Source: an uncultured Verrucomicrobiota bacterium | GTDB taxonomy: Bacteria > Verrucomicrobiota > Kiritimatiellia > CAJWTS01 | Reading direction: 5' to 3' | Length of the DNA: 64,000 nt | NCBI GenBank assembly: GCA_913047795.1 | Contig: CAJWTS010000013.1 | Coordinates: 1-64,000, forward strand | In this document: positions 28,777-38,011 of the stretch, one piece after another | Layout: the number at the start of each line of letters is the position of its first letter | How positions within the stretch are numbered: position 1 is the first letter of the stretch | The notes under the pieces: model-generated | The model's input: the letters and a program-made list of their open reading frames with translations, nothing else | What the model was told of the DNA's origin: nothing | Database searches by the model: none | Translations under genes and position numbers: made by a program

Positions 28777-29613
28777 ATGTCGCGTGGCGAAATTCCAGAT
28801 GGTGCGCCGGGAGCCGAGGCCACGCCGCTCCGATTCAGAATCGATGTTGAACGGACCGCCTGGATCGTCTTCTGGAGTTGTCTCGGCATTGAAGTGTTGA
28901 TTGTGCTCCTGGATGCACTGATCTCATACGGGCGCATGGTGGAAGCAAACCCGGTCCGGCGCCTCTTCAATATCACGCGCGAAGACAGCATCGGGACGTT
29001 CTTCTCGGCGACTCAAACCCTGGTCGTGGGCGTCGTTGCATTGTTGATTTCGATCGTCCAGAGACGTGCCGGCGCATCGCGCTGGCAGGTTATCGGCTGG
29101 ACGGTGCTTGCCGTGTTCTTCATCTACCTGGCTGCCGATGACGGCGCCAAGATACACGAGCGCCTGGGATCGACGTTCAAGCACAGCCAGCAGAATGAGG
29201 ATGGCAATTTTCGGTCCGACACCGTAGGTGGTAAACTTCTGACGAAGTGGCCGAGCTACAGCTGGCAGATCGTCTTCATGCCCGTTTTCGGGGCGATGGG
29301 CATATTCATACTCGTGTTCCTCTGGAGAGAATTTCCACGAGACTGGGATCGGCTGTGGGTGTTAACGGCGTTAGCCTGTCTGGCCGCGGCGGTGGGACTG
29401 GATTTTGTGGAAGGTGTCGATGGTGCATACGAACCCATCATGAAATGGCTGAAGGAGAGCGAGCACACGATCGGCCATTTCTCGAAATCCATCGAGGAAT
29501 TCACCGAGATGTTCGGGTTCACCCTTTTCCTCGTGGTGTTTATTCGGCGGTTGGGCCGCGGAAATCGAACGATCACGATGCAAATGGTGACGGACCCCCC
29601 GGATTCGGAGTAG
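28777..29613 (+). CDS. Multi-spanning membrane protein of unknown function
   Basis: This 278-residue protein has about six hydrophobic segments, starting with WIVFWSCLGIEVLIVLLDAL. Soluble stretches keep acidic-histidine motifs: AADDGAKIHERLG in one loop and HFSKSIEEFTEMFG near the end, a DDG..HE and EE..EM pattern that could bind metal. I recall similar membrane proteins in other phyla but no assigned function. The start at 28777 is the only good one, 61 bp after the lipoprotein gene and 9 bp before the thioredoxin-like gene, so an operon is likely. Confidence 0.55.
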   Translation: MSRGEIPDGAPGAEATPLRFRIDVERTAWIVFWSCLGIEVLIVLLDALISYGRMVEANPVRRLFNITREDSIGTFFSATQTLVVGVVALLISIVQRRAGASRWQVIGWTVLAVFFIYLAADDGAKIHERLGSTFKHSQQNEDGNFRSDTVGGKLLTKWPSYSWQIVFMPVFGAMGIFILVFLWREFPRDWDRLWVLTALACLAAAVGLDFVEGVDGAYEPIMKWLKESEHTIGHFSKSIEEFTEMFGFTLFLVVFIRRLGRGNRTITMQMVTDPPDSE

Positions 29614-29622
29614 TCTAAGGCC

Positions 29623-30216
29623 ATGCGTCTTGACCGTCTCATTCTGAGATTTGGCGTCTGCATGGCGGCTGCGATTCTCGCAGTCGCCGGCGGTCGCGCC
29701 GCCGTTGCGGCGCAGAATCATCATCGCGGCATCCAGGGGCGCCCGGCACCGGAACTGGCCGTCGACTACTGGATCGGCACAGACGGCAAGCAAACGGACC
29801 CGGTACGCATCAAGGATTATCGGGGCAAGATGATCTACCTTTACTGCTTCCAGGCTTGGTGCCCGGGCTGTCACTCGCGCGGTTTTCCGACCCTGGTCAA
29901 GATCTCGCGGAGCTTCGAGAAGGACGATCGTATCGTCTTTCTGGCCGTGCAGACCGTTTTTGAAGGCCACGCAACGAATACCAAGGGCAAGCTGGCCGCG
30001 ATCCAGAAACAATATGGACTGAAGCTGCCCTTCGGTCACGACGCCGGATCCGAGGCCTCACGCGGCGTCCCGACAACCATGGCAAACTACCGTACGGGCG
30101 GCACGCCGTGGGTTATCCTGATCGATCAGGATGGCAAGGTAATCTACAACGACTTTCACATCGATGCCGATAAGGCACCGTCGGTCATCCGCGAATTGCT
30201 CGCCAAAGAACGCTAG
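29623..30216 (+). CDS. Exported thioredoxin-like (TlpA/AhpC-type) protein
   Basis: This 197-residue protein has a signal peptide (FGVCMAAAILAVAGGRAAVA), then a thioredoxin fold with the active site FQAWCPGC. A conserved GTPWVILIDQDG lies before the C-terminus, with the cis-Pro preceded by Thr. The fold places it in the periplasm, as a thiol reductase or cytochrome c/DsbD partner. A DsbD is encoded ~8 kb away. It follows the membrane protein by 9 bases. Its stop overlaps the convergent prmA stop (CTAG shared). Confidence 0.85.
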   Translation: MRLDRLILRFGVCMAAAILAVAGGRAAVAAQNHHRGIQGRPAPELAVDYWIGTDGKQTDPVRIKDYRGKMIYLYCFQAWCPGCHSRGFPTLVKISRSFEKDDRIVFLAVQTVFEGHATNTKGKLAAIQKQYGLKLPFGHDAGSEASRGVPTTMANYRTGGTPWVILIDQDGKVIYNDFHIDADKAPSVIRELLAKER

Positions 30217-31091
30217 CCGACTCGCCGCCGGAACAACCCCGTGGACCAGTCGCCCAGTTGCACGCAATCCGCCTGCGCAAAACCCTGGCTTTCGTATGCC
30301 GCGCTTACCATCTCGAACTGTTCGTTCAGAATCCCCGAGAGAATAAGCGTCCCGAGGGTGTCCGCCGTGGCCGCGACGCGACGCGCGGCGCGAATCAATA
30401 CGCTTGAGAGAATGTTGGCGACCACCACGTCGTAGCGCGAGGGAAGCTCGAGCTCTAAAACGTCCATCGTCGCGAACGAGCACCGCACACCATTGACGGA
30501 CGCATTGCTCTCCGAGGCGCGCACGGCGTCCGGAAAATTGTCGATACCCGTAACATCGGAATAGCCGAGCCCTGCGGCCGCGATCGACAGGATCCCGGAT
30601 CCACATCCAAGATCGAGTAGCCGCTGAGGCGGCCCCTCTTTTCGGATTCGGTCGATCAACTGCAAACAAGCGCGCGTCGTTTCGTGCTGCCCCGTACCGA
30701 AGATCATGCCGGGGTCAAGTGTGACGAGAACATCTCCCGGTCCCGTTTCAACCGACTCCCACGACGGCCGGATCACGATTCGCGGGGAAACGCGCTCGGC
30801 GTGGAAATGCGCCTTCCACGACTCCGCCCAGTTCTCGTGATGAATCTCACAGATGCGGACCGAATGTTGATCATCCGGGCAGACCGAAGCCAAGAAGTCG
30901 GTAAGGATTTTCGCATGCTCCCGCGCCTGCCGATGATCCTCCACGAAAACGTGAATATGACCGGACTTGTCCGTGCCTTCGATCCAGGCCGAACCAATAG
31001 CTTCCGGCAGCGGCAGGCAGTCGAAGATCAGTTCCGCATCGGTAGCCGGCAAGTCGATTCGCACGGCGATGGATGGTGCTTCCTGGCTCAT
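30213..31091 (-). CDS. prmA: Ribosomal protein L11 methyltransferase
   Basis: PrmA trimethylates L11 in the cytoplasm. The 292-residue protein has the N-terminal substrate domain ending in ENWAESWKAHF, then DPGMIFGTGQHETT, the SAM loop LDLGCGSGILS, and the ANILSSVL post-I motif. This is the full family order. The start at 31091 is preferred because similarity begins with IAVRIDLPAT; ATG at 31112 is also in frame. The gene is divergent from a class V aminotransferase. Confidence 0.93.
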   Translation of the reverse strand: MSQEAPSIAVRIDLPATDAELIFDCLPLPEAIGSAWIEGTDKSGHIHVFVEDHRQAREHAKILTDFLASVCPDDQHSVRICEIHHENWAESWKAHFHAERVSPRIVIRPSWESVETGPGDVLVTLDPGMIFGTGQHETTRACLQLIDRIRKEGPPQRLLDLGCGSGILSIAAAGLGYSDVTGIDNFPDAVRASESNASVNGVRCSFATMDVLELELPSRYDVVVANILSSVLIRAARRVAATADTLGTLILSGILNEQFEMVSAAYESQGFAQADCVQLGDWSTGLFRRRVG

Positions 31092-31148
31092 GGCGACTGG
31101 CCCGGGTTGCATTGCCCGGACAGCGCTCGTACACTACGCGAACCCGCT

Positions 31149-32330
31149 GTGACTGTGAAGCCCTTTCCCCTTATTGAAGACCCTGAGACTCGCCAGCGCG
31201 AGTTCCCGATAACAATCAACCGCATTTTCCTCGCCCACGCCGGCGTAGCCCCTCTCTGTGGCGCCGCCCGCCGGGCCATGCAGGGGTACATCGACCGCGG
31301 CGCTGAGGAGACCCAGGAGGACGATTGGGTCTGGGAACACATTCGCGCCACGCGCGGTCAAGCCGCGGGGTTGCTCGGTTGCGCCGCGGAAGAGATCTCG
31401 CTACTGGGTCCCACCTCGCTCGGCCTGAGCCTCGTCGCCAACGGTCTCGACTGGGAGGCGGGTGACGAAATCGTCTGTTATGCCGATGACTACCCGGCAA
31501 ATGTCTATCCCTGGCTCAACCTGCGGAACCAGGGCGTACGCGTCACGTTATTGACACCCGAGCGCGCGGGGCACATCAATTGGGATCTCGTCGAGGCCGC
31601 CCTGACGTCCCGCACGCGTCTCGTTGCACTCGCGTCATGTCATTTCCTGAGCGGGTACCGCATCGATGTTCCGAATATCGGCAAGCAACTGCATGCGCGT
31701 GGTATATTGTTCTGTCTCGACGGCATACAGACGCTGGGGGCATTCCCCACGACCGTCGAGAATGTCGATTTCTTGAGTGCGGATGCGCACAAGTGGCTTC
31801 TCGGCCCCAACGGTTCCGGCATCCTGTACGTGGCGCGGGAACACCACGAAGCGCTGAAGCCGACTTTGCTCGGCGCGTGGAACGTGAGGTGTACGGATTT
31901 TCTGGCCCACGATGAGATCGAATTCGTTTCCGGTGGCCGGCGCTACGAACCGGGTACGCTCAACACCGTTGGGATTCTCGGAATGCAGGGCGCATTGGAG
32001 ATGGTGCACGGCTTCGGCCTGCACGTCATCGGCGAACGCGTGTTGGCCCTGCGCGCGCGGTTGGCGAATTCACTGCGCGAACTGGGCTTTCGCATCTTCC
32101 CGATGGAAGACGAGGGAGACATGCCCGAACAAGCATGGTCCGGCATCCTGTCGGTTTATCGCGACGGCCTGGACCTCAAGCCGCTGGTTGAAAACCTGAC
32201 CAGCCACAACGTCATCGTCTCCATAAGGAAGGATCGTTCGGGCCGGGAACTGCTCCGCTTCTCGCCGCATTTCTACAACACGCCGGACGAGATCGACAGC
32301 ACGGTCTTCCTCATCAAGCGCGGCGTCTAG
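31149..32330 (+). CDS. Class V aminotransferase (cysteine-desulfurase/isopenicillin-epimerase-like)
   Basis: This PLP enzyme of the SufS/NifS fold has 393 residues when started from GTG at 31149; GTG at 31155 also fits. FLAHAGVAPL opens the family region. The PLP lysine is in SADAHKWLLGPNGSGILYV. The substrate-binding tail is RFSPHFYNTPDEID. The missing SufS-type active-site Cys loop suggests it is not a standard SufS. It may be an epimerase- or desulfurase-like enzyme of unknown substrate. Open sequence upstream of 31149 is antisense to prmA and should not be counted. About 57 bp separate it from prmA. Confidence 0.8.
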   Translation: MTVKPFPLIEDPETRQREFPITINRIFLAHAGVAPLCGAARRAMQGYIDRGAEETQEDDWVWEHIRATRGQAAGLLGCAAEEISLLGPTSLGLSLVANGLDWEAGDEIVCYADDYPANVYPWLNLRNQGVRVTLLTPERAGHINWDLVEAALTSRTRLVALASCHFLSGYRIDVPNIGKQLHARGILFCLDGIQTLGAFPTTVENVDFLSADAHKWLLGPNGSGILYVAREHHEALKPTLLGAWNVRCTDFLAHDEIEFVSGGRRYEPGTLNTVGILGMQGALEMVHGFGLHVIGERVLALRARLANSLRELGFRIFPMEDEGDMPEQAWSGILSVYRDGLDLKPLVENLTSHNVIVSIRKDRSGRELLRFSPHFYNTPDEIDSTVFLIKRGV

Positions 32331-32860
32331 CCCGCGGCCGGGCTGGACCGGTCGCCCGGCCGCATTCGGCCACGTCCATTGCGCTGATGTGAACGCCGAT
32401 TATCATTTGCAAACGTTCTGTCAAGGCGCGGTGATGGCGAAGTGGAATGATGCCGATACGCCGCTATTACGCCCGCACGCCGCGCGCTGGTACAGCGCTT
32501 GCTATTTATGCGGGTGACCCTCGGCTGGTCTCGGACACGGGAACTCAGTTGAACGACAAACGGGGATGGTTGGATGGGGACCATCACACCGGGCTGGCCG
32601 CTGGGTCCACCGATTTAGAACCGGAGGTACGACGTCAATCCACGGCATGGGTGCCAGGGGGAGACAGGGCACTGAACAGGGAAAACTTTGAAGTGGGTTG
32701 GGCGCTCTTGTTGCACTTGAAATAGGACCGTTAGACATACCTCCACCAAAGTCTGCGGGGCTGCGCATCGTGCGCCCCGTAGACGCTTTTCGAGAGTGCG
32801 CGCCCCAGGCCGGGCACCGCTTGATTGAGCAGATGCGACGTGTTATCCTCATCCGCACTA
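32331..32860 (+). other. 530-bp region with no convincing gene
   Basis: Between the aminotransferase and sppA I see no frame with protein character. A 92-codon open frame (32447-32725) has no ribosome site and no family resemblance. A terminator-like hairpin lies near the end at 32751. The stretch could hold a small RNA, but nothing proves it. Confidence 0.6.
32751..32790 (+). terminator. Terminator-like hairpin with TTTT
   Basis: GTCTGCGGGG pairs with CCCCGTAGAC (one GT wobble), with an inner GCGCA/TGCGC possible. GCTTTT follows. It ends 70 bases before sppA and ~420 bases after the aminotransferase, so it may end a separate RNA. Confidence 0.55.
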
Positions 32861-33916
32861 ATGGATCACCGCGAAAATCACAACGCTTCACCTCCGGCAT
32901 CACCGAAACCCGGACTGGCCCAGCGGTTCGTGCGCGGTCTGATTCGAACGCTTCGCTCCTTCTGCATCATTCTCGGCGTTCTCTTCGTCTTGGGCCTGTT
33001 GGGGAGTATCCTTGCCGAGCGGTTATTGACGGGTTCATCGGCGCACGCTGATCGCGGTGTCGACGAATTTCCAGATATGCGGACGGTCTGGTCCTATGGC
33101 GAGGGCAATGTCGTCGTGGCTCGCATCGGCGTGCGTGGCCCGATTATTCGGGCCCAGATGGGCGGCCTGTTCTCGCTCGCGCAAGACCCTGTTACGTCGG
33201 CATTGCGTATGATTCGCGCCGCCCAGAACGATCCGAGCATCAAGGCGATCATCCTCGAAATCGACAGCCCGGGAGGCGGCATCACCGCCAGTGACGTGAT
33301 CTACAAAGCGTTGATGGACTTTCGCGCCTCCGATTCGGACCGGCGCATTGTAGCGCTATTTGAGGATGTCGCTGCCTCAGGCGGATACTACATTGCGACG
33401 GCAGCCAACCATATTGTTGCACACCCCACCACAATCACGGGATCGATCGGCGTGCTGATCAGCTCGCTCAACCTCAAGGAATTCGGCGACAAATACGGAA
33501 TTCGCGACACCACCATCAAGTCCGGGGCGAACAAGGACATGCTCAACCCCTGGGCGGATCTCACCGACGAACAGCGCGAATTGCTGCAAGCCATGATTGA
33601 CCAGATGCACACGCGTTTCGTGGATCTCGTGGCGCTCGGCCGCGGCCTCGAAGAGTCGAAAGTACGTGAGATCGCCGACGGCCGTATTCTCAGCGCGCAG
33701 GAAGCCCTGCGACACAAGTTGATCGACGAGATCGGGTACTGGAGCGATGCGATGGCCAGCGCCCGGAAACTGCTCGGTGCGGACGCGATCCGCGTGGTGC
33801 GATACGAACAGCGCTTCTCGCTGTCGTCATTTCTAAAAGGGTTTCAGCGCCTCCGGGTCGCGATCGACCCGCGTTTCTGGCCACGCTCGCGCATGATGTA
33901 CATGTGGTCGCTCTAG
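32861..33916 (+). CDS. sppA: Signal peptide peptidase A (short form)
   Basis: SppA is a membrane-anchored Ser-Lys protease that cleaves leftover signal peptides. The 351-residue protein has a cytoplasmic stub, one transmembrane segment (FCIILGVLFVLGLLGSIL), and the core. IDSPGGGITASD is followed by the nucleophile Ser in VAASGGYYIAT and the general-base Lys in TIKSGANKDMLNPW, the same dyad layout as the B. subtilis short form. The start at 32861 gives a normal N-terminus; an ATG-like start further up adds 12 residues. Signal peptides are abundant in this window, so the role fits. Confidence 0.9.
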   Translation: MDHRENHNASPPASPKPGLAQRFVRGLIRTLRSFCIILGVLFVLGLLGSILAERLLTGSSAHADRGVDEFPDMRTVWSYGEGNVVVARIGVRGPIIRAQMGGLFSLAQDPVTSALRMIRAAQNDPSIKAIILEIDSPGGGITASDVIYKALMDFRASDSDRRIVALFEDVAASGGYYIATAANHIVAHPTTITGSIGVLISSLNLKEFGDKYGIRDTTIKSGANKDMLNPWADLTDEQRELLQAMIDQMHTRFVDLVALGRGLEESKVREIADGRILSAQEALRHKLIDEIGYWSDAMASARKLLGADAIRVVRYEQRFSLSSFLKGFQRLRVAIDPRFWPRSRMMYMWSL

Positions 33917-33955
33917 CCCATTTCGCGCTGACGGAATGGCGCGGGAAAAGCCGCG

Positions 33956-34639
33956 CTACGTATCTTCGCCTACGAGGCAGACCTGCACGAACGCACGCAG
34001 ATCTTCAAGTTCTCGCGTAGCGACCGAATGACCCAGTGCCGGGTAGACGTGGACCTGCGGGTTGACTCCGTGTGCCTCCAGGACTTCGCGCATTTCGCCG
34101 CAGTAGGCAAAGTCCACGACGTCATCCATCTGACCGTGCCCGATAAAGACCGGCAGGTCGGCGCGCTGGCGCGACAGGGGGAGAACTTCGCGCGCCTGGG
34201 GAAAATAGCTGCTGAGCACGAAAAGTCCTGCCAGGGCATGCCCGCACGTGAACCCCGCGTCCATGGCGATCAGGCCTCCCTGCGAGAACCCCCCGAGAAT
34301 CAGGGGCACGTTGTCGAACCGCTTGCAAAGCGCGTCGATCATATCGTGCACCTGTTGTCGGCAGCGCAGGACCTTCTCCCGGCAACCGGCGACGAGTTCG
34401 TCGCGGTTCTTGTGCGAGCCCGGCACAAAGAATTCCTGCGGGATGGGGTACCAGGAGTATCCGATGCCCATGTAGGGGTCGGGCGCATCGGGTAGCGCGT
34501 AGTGCACGTCCGGCATCCGCAAGGCGGTCGCAAGACCAATCATGCCGTGGTGAGAATCGCCCACGCCGTGCAGAATGATGCAGATCGCCTGCGGATCGCC
34601 TTGCGCGGGCAGTTCGTGAATGGAAAGTTGCGATGACAT
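33956..34639 (-). CDS. Phospholipase/carboxylesterase-family alpha/beta hydrolase
   Basis: This 227-residue protein is of the YpfH/carboxylesterase type. The oxyanion region is ICIILHGVGDS, the nucleophile is Ser in LILGGFSQGGL, the acid is Asp in GQMDDVVDF, and the base is His in YPALGHSV. The length is typical for this family. It is cytoplasmic, since no signal is present. The start at 34639 matches the family; an ATG at 34675 is less likely. It is convergent with sppA (39 bp apart). Substrate unknown. Confidence 0.88.
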   Translation of the reverse strand: MSSQLSIHELPAQGDPQAICIILHGVGDSHHGMIGLATALRMPDVHYALPDAPDPYMGIGYSWYPIPQEFFVPGSHKNRDELVAGCREKVLRCRQQVHDMIDALCKRFDNVPLILGGFSQGGLIAMDAGFTCGHALAGLFVLSSYFPQAREVLPLSRQRADLPVFIGHGQMDDVVDFAYCGEMREVLEAHGVNPQVHVYPALGHSVATRELEDLRAFVQVCLVGEDT

Positions 34640-34758
34640 TTCCGAATGGAACCACGAAGGCCTTCGTGATTGCAAGGCTTGGCCGCAGTCCCGCTCGTCT
34701 GTCGACGTTGCACGAAGCCCTGCGCTGTGTTAAACGGGTCCACTATTCCGACGACTCG

Positions 34759-35154
34759 ATGACGACGTCACCCGATAAATTCACCTGTACGCGCTGCGGA
34801 AACTGTTGCCGCGGCACCGGCTATGTATACGTCAGCACGGATGAGGTCGATCGCATCGCCGCCCAGCTCGAGCTGCCGACGGACGATTTTTTGGAAACAT
34901 ACTGCGCGACGCATCGCGGACACCTCGTACTTAAGAGCCAGAAAAACCAGGACTGCATTTTTCTCGAGGACAACCTCTGCCGGGTACACGACGTCAAACC
35001 CGATCAATGCCGAAAATGGCCGTTTTGGAGGAGCGTGGTCGAAACATATTCCGGCTTCAGGCATGCCAAATCCTATTGCGAGGGCTTGAAGGAATTTGGG
35101 TACCGGGACTTTGTGCGCGTCGCAGAAGAAGAGGATGTTCATCCCGGCCACTGA
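34759..35154 (+). CDS. YkgJ-type Cys-cluster protein
   Basis: This 131-residue protein starts near TCTRCGNCCRGTGYVYVS. It has the YkgJ pattern: an N-terminal CX2CX2CC-like cluster, then CIFLEDNLCRVHDVKPDQC, which supplies further Cys ligands for a zinc or Fe-S site. The last Cys lies in KSYCEG. Function is not established. The start at 34759 excludes an open upstream frame with no family character. The metallophosphoesterase starts 13 bases later. Confidence 0.85.
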   Translation: MTTSPDKFTCTRCGNCCRGTGYVYVSTDEVDRIAAQLELPTDDFLETYCATHRGHLVLKSQKNQDCIFLEDNLCRVHDVKPDQCRKWPFWRSVVETYSGFRHAKSYCEGLKEFGYRDFVRVAEEEDVHPGH

Positions 35155-35167
35155 GTCGGCAGTCGCC

Positions 35168-36061
35168 ATGCTCCACGTTGGCAGAGGTCGTTCTTATGGC
35201 CCGATTCGCCATGCAGCCGAATGGTTGATGTATCACCTGTATCGCACCAACTGGGCCGCACGACTCGCCTACACACTGGGGCAGCAACGTCGTATCGATG
35301 TGCGTCGCTACGACCTCGTTCTCGATTCCTATCCCCGCACCGCGCCTGCGCTGACCGTTGCGTTCGCAAGCGATTTTCACGCCGGGCCGGTGACGCATCC
35401 GGCCCTTCTTCGCAGCGCTTGTGACCGATTGATCGAAGCGCGGCCCGACGTCGTCCTCTACGGTGGGGACTACGTGTTTCTTGAAGCGCGACACATGGAC
35501 TCGCTTGCACCGTTACTGGGTTCCGTGCCGGCCCCACTCGGTCGCTACGCGATCATGGGCAACCATGATCTGTGGACCGCGGAGCACCAAATCATCGAAC
35601 GCCTCGAGTCGAACAATATCCAGGTCCTCATGAACCGCGGCATCGCGCTGCCGGCCCCATACGATGACATCAGCATCATCGGTCTCGACGATGGGCTGTC
35701 AGGTGACCCCGCACCGGAACCGGCTTTTGCCGAGGCCCGCCCCACACGGATCGTGATCACGCATTCGCCTGCCACGCTCGACTGCCTGCGCGGGTATCGA
35801 TTTGACCTGGCGTTCGGCGGCCATACACACGGCGGCCAGATTGCACTGCCCGGTGGCCACCCGATCCTGCTCCCGATGGGCAGTCGCGGCCGCAAGCTCG
35901 GACGCGGTGCCCTGCACAGGGGAATCCACGATTCGGAGGGCGTGCTGATCGTCAGTCGCGGCGTGGGATACGTGGATATTCCGATCCGGCTTTTCGCCTG
36001 CCCCGATATTATCGTGTGCAGGTTGCGCGGGCCTTCCGATTCGCCGGCGAGCGCAGCGTGA
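35168..36061 (+). CDS. YkuE/YaeI-like metallophosphoesterase
   Basis: This ~297-residue calcineurin-like phosphoesterase has SDFHAG (Asp and His), GGDYV, GNHD, THSP and GGHTHGGQ in order, the full five-motif dimetal site. Such members often act on UDP-2,3-diacylglucosamine or on membrane phospholipids; which one cannot be told. No signal peptide is clear, but the N-terminal region could be membrane-associated. The start at 35168 lies after the preceding stop. ATG at 35135, just after AAGAAGAGG, is possible and would overlap the YkgJ-type gene. Confidence 0.88.
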   Translation: MLHVGRGRSYGPIRHAAEWLMYHLYRTNWAARLAYTLGQQRRIDVRRYDLVLDSYPRTAPALTVAFASDFHAGPVTHPALLRSACDRLIEARPDVVLYGGDYVFLEARHMDSLAPLLGSVPAPLGRYAIMGNHDLWTAEHQIIERLESNNIQVLMNRGIALPAPYDDISIIGLDDGLSGDPAPEPAFAEARPTRIVITHSPATLDCLRGYRFDLAFGGHTHGGQIALPGGHPILLPMGSRGRKLGRGALHRGIHDSEGVLIVSRGVGYVDIPIRLFACPDIIVCRLRGPSDSPASAA

Positions 36062-36239
36062 CCCGCTGGTCCCCGGCCAGCACCAGGCCGGTGCTGCCGA
36101 TGAACAGGGCAAGATACCGGGACCAGAGCACCTCGTAGATCAAGCCCGCCACGCCAGAAAGGAAAAAGCAAACGTACAGGGTAAAGAGAGTACCCCGTCC
36201 ATCCCCATTCTTTCGTGCCTGGTCGTTGTCGGTATCCAT
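36009..36239 (-). pseudogene. Truncated N-terminus of a membrane spermidine-synthase-like protein
   Basis: On the minus strand from 36239 a short frame encodes FFLSGVAGLIYEVLWSRYLA followed by LFIGSTGLVLA, the standard first two membrane helices of the membrane-fused spermidine-synthase-like family. Similarity ends at about 36075, and the frame then stops. The remaining ~90% of the gene is missing. It fills most of the 289-bp gap between the metallophosphoesterase and the TVP38-type gene, so it is probably a deletion remnant. Confidence 0.6.
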
Positions 36240-36350
36240 GCCGGGTATCCAACATCGTCCGAGACCAGCAACACCAACCACGGCCGGCGCGCGTCATCCC
36301 GATTTTTCATCGACACCTTTGAACGCCTTTCTCTATCGTATGGTGTACGC

Positions 36351-37046
36351 ATGATCTCGAAAAAGAAAGTACTGCTGGGAGGACTGTGGATCGCCGCGCT
36401 CGGCATTGGCGTAAGCCTCTGGCTTCGCACCGGGCTTGCTCCGCAGGAAGTGCCGGAGAAGTTTCAGCAGTGGCTGCGGGACTTCGGTATCGTGCGTGCG
36501 GGCCTGATCTACGTGCTGCTGTTCATCATTCGATCGATCACGTTCTTTCCCGCGTCGCTGTTTCTGCTTGTCGCGGGTGTGAGCTTTGGACCCTGGCTAG
36601 GTGTACTGATTACGAACGTCGGAGAAATGGCCAGCGCCGTGACGGCCTTTCTCGTCGCGCGTTACTTCGGTCGCGAATGGGTGCGCTCCAGGGCCCGCGG
36701 TGTGATCGAACGCTGGGACGCCAAAATCCGAAGCAACGGCGTCATGACCGTCATGATCATGCGCCTGATTTTACTTCCGTTCGACGTCGTAAACTACGGG
36801 TGCGGGGTCACGGCCGTCCGGTTGCGTGACTATGCAATCGGTTCTTTCCTCGGCCTTCAGCCGGCGCTTATCGCCTTCGTATTGCTGGGTGCGACCGGGT
36901 CCGCGGACGCGGCCGGGAGCGTGGATGTCTTGGGGCACAGCATCTCGGCGCGACTACTAATCCTGCTGCTCGCCGGCGTATTCCTGATGATCAGCATTGG
37001 CGTGGCTCACGTGCTGAAGCAGCGCGAGGCCGCGCGCGGAGCTTAA
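36351..37046 (+). CDS. TVP38/TMEM64 (VTT-domain) membrane protein
   Basis: This 231-residue membrane protein has an N-terminal helix (LGGLWIAALGIGVSLWL). The VTT/SNARE-associated signature follows: FFPASLFLLVAGVSFGPWLG and AFLVARYFGREWVRS, with GCGVTAVRLRDYAIGSFLG later. The family flips or transports phospholipids in bacteria and eukaryotes; its exact role here is inferred. Its TAA stop is shared on the other strand with the next gene (TTAA). Confidence 0.88.
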   Translation: MISKKKVLLGGLWIAALGIGVSLWLRTGLAPQEVPEKFQQWLRDFGIVRAGLIYVLLFIIRSITFFPASLFLLVAGVSFGPWLGVLITNVGEMASAVTAFLVARYFGREWVRSRARGVIERWDAKIRSNGVMTVMIMRLILLPFDVVNYGCGVTAVRLRDYAIGSFLGLQPALIAFVLLGATGSADAAGSVDVLGHSISARLLILLLAGVFLMISIGVAHVLKQREAARGA

Positions 37047-37777
37047 GCCGGCCCGAGATCGAATCGGGTGGGGGTCGCCGCCTGGCCGAGGAAGGTCAGC
37101 CGGTCACTCATGTCGTTGAGCGCCACGCGAATGTGGCGAAACCGGGCGGAGATATTACGGAAGACGTCCGCCAGGTCGTAATGCCCCGCGAGTTGATGAT
37201 CGCTGGCGATGCTATAATTCGCGCTACCCAACTCCTCGAAGTAGGCGACCCCGGGAGCGGCACGCCGTTGGACACGACTCAGGATTCGGTCGACGAACAT
37301 ACCGGAGAGGAATAACGCGTAGTTCCCGGCATGGGCTTGAAGCGAGAAGCGTCTGGGCCCGGAGGCATGGGCCGCGGCCTGCACAATGTCCGCAAGGTAC
37401 TCGAAATGGTAGGGCGCGCAGCGTGGCCAGAGGCGCCGGGTCGTCGAAAAGTCGCAGAGGATCGTCGCCACGTAATCCGTCAACTCGCGGTCGTCGACGC
37501 CGCCCTGCAGGAGCACGTGGCGCACGAGCACGTAGAAATAAAGCTCCGACGAGAGCTCGACGCATGCCGGGTCCTCCAGGATCGCGCGATACAGATCCGG
37601 GTCGTCGAGAATCAGGTCACGTGCCTCCGGATCGGTCAAAAGCGGGGTCAGGTCCGCGGGGGTCTGGAGCGGGGCGCGGAGGGTCGTCTCGAGAAACTGA
37701 AAATCGCAATCCGTCAGACTGGTCCGACATCGCGGTCGAACCACGCGGATCTCAGGTTGTTTCGTGGCTACCGCCAT
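37043..37777 (-). CDS. Conserved helical protein of unknown function
   Basis: This 244-residue soluble protein is all-helical in pattern, without a signal peptide or membrane segment. Two stretches look conserved: LYFYVLVRHVLLQGGVDD and FLSGMFVDRILSRVQRR. A late FEELGSANYSIA is followed by a helix. I recall unnamed homologues in deltaproteobacteria and the PVC group but no function. It stands alone; the four-base stop overlap with the TVP38-type gene is its only close link. Confidence 0.6.
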   Translation of the reverse strand: MAVATKQPEIRVVRPRCRTSLTDCDFQFLETTLRAPLQTPADLTPLLTDPEARDLILDDPDLYRAILEDPACVELSSELYFYVLVRHVLLQGGVDDRELTDYVATILCDFSTTRRLWPRCAPYHFEYLADIVQAAAHASGPRRFSLQAHAGNYALFLSGMFVDRILSRVQRRAAPGVAYFEELGSANYSIASDHQLAGHYDLADVFRNISARFRHIRVALNDMSDRLTFLGQAATPTRFDLGPA

Positions 37778-38011
37778 ATCCCATTGACTCTGTCTTTAGT
37801 TTATACGATAGCGAACGCTTCTGCAAACCAGAACTCCGAACACCGGCGCGAACCGAATCCGATAAGAACAACGGATCGAACGCGGGCGGGGAACGGACAT
37901 AGCTTTGATCTCGTGCCCGGGTGGCGGAACGAACCCGTTGCAATATAGGGGAATCGCGGTATGCCGACGGTCGTAGAGCGTACAATGTGCCGCGGCAGCG
38001 GCGACAGAGAC

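Noticed and set aside
32447..32725. 92-codon open frame after the aminotransferase
   Set aside because: No ribosome site, no conserved-looking segment and ordinary random composition for GC-rich DNA.
37915..37929. GCCCGGGTGGCGGAA resembles the 5' end of a bacterial tRNA-Leu
   Set aside because: Only 15 bases match; no T-arm, anticodon arm or acceptor end follows, so no tRNA gene or clear tRNA fragment is supported.
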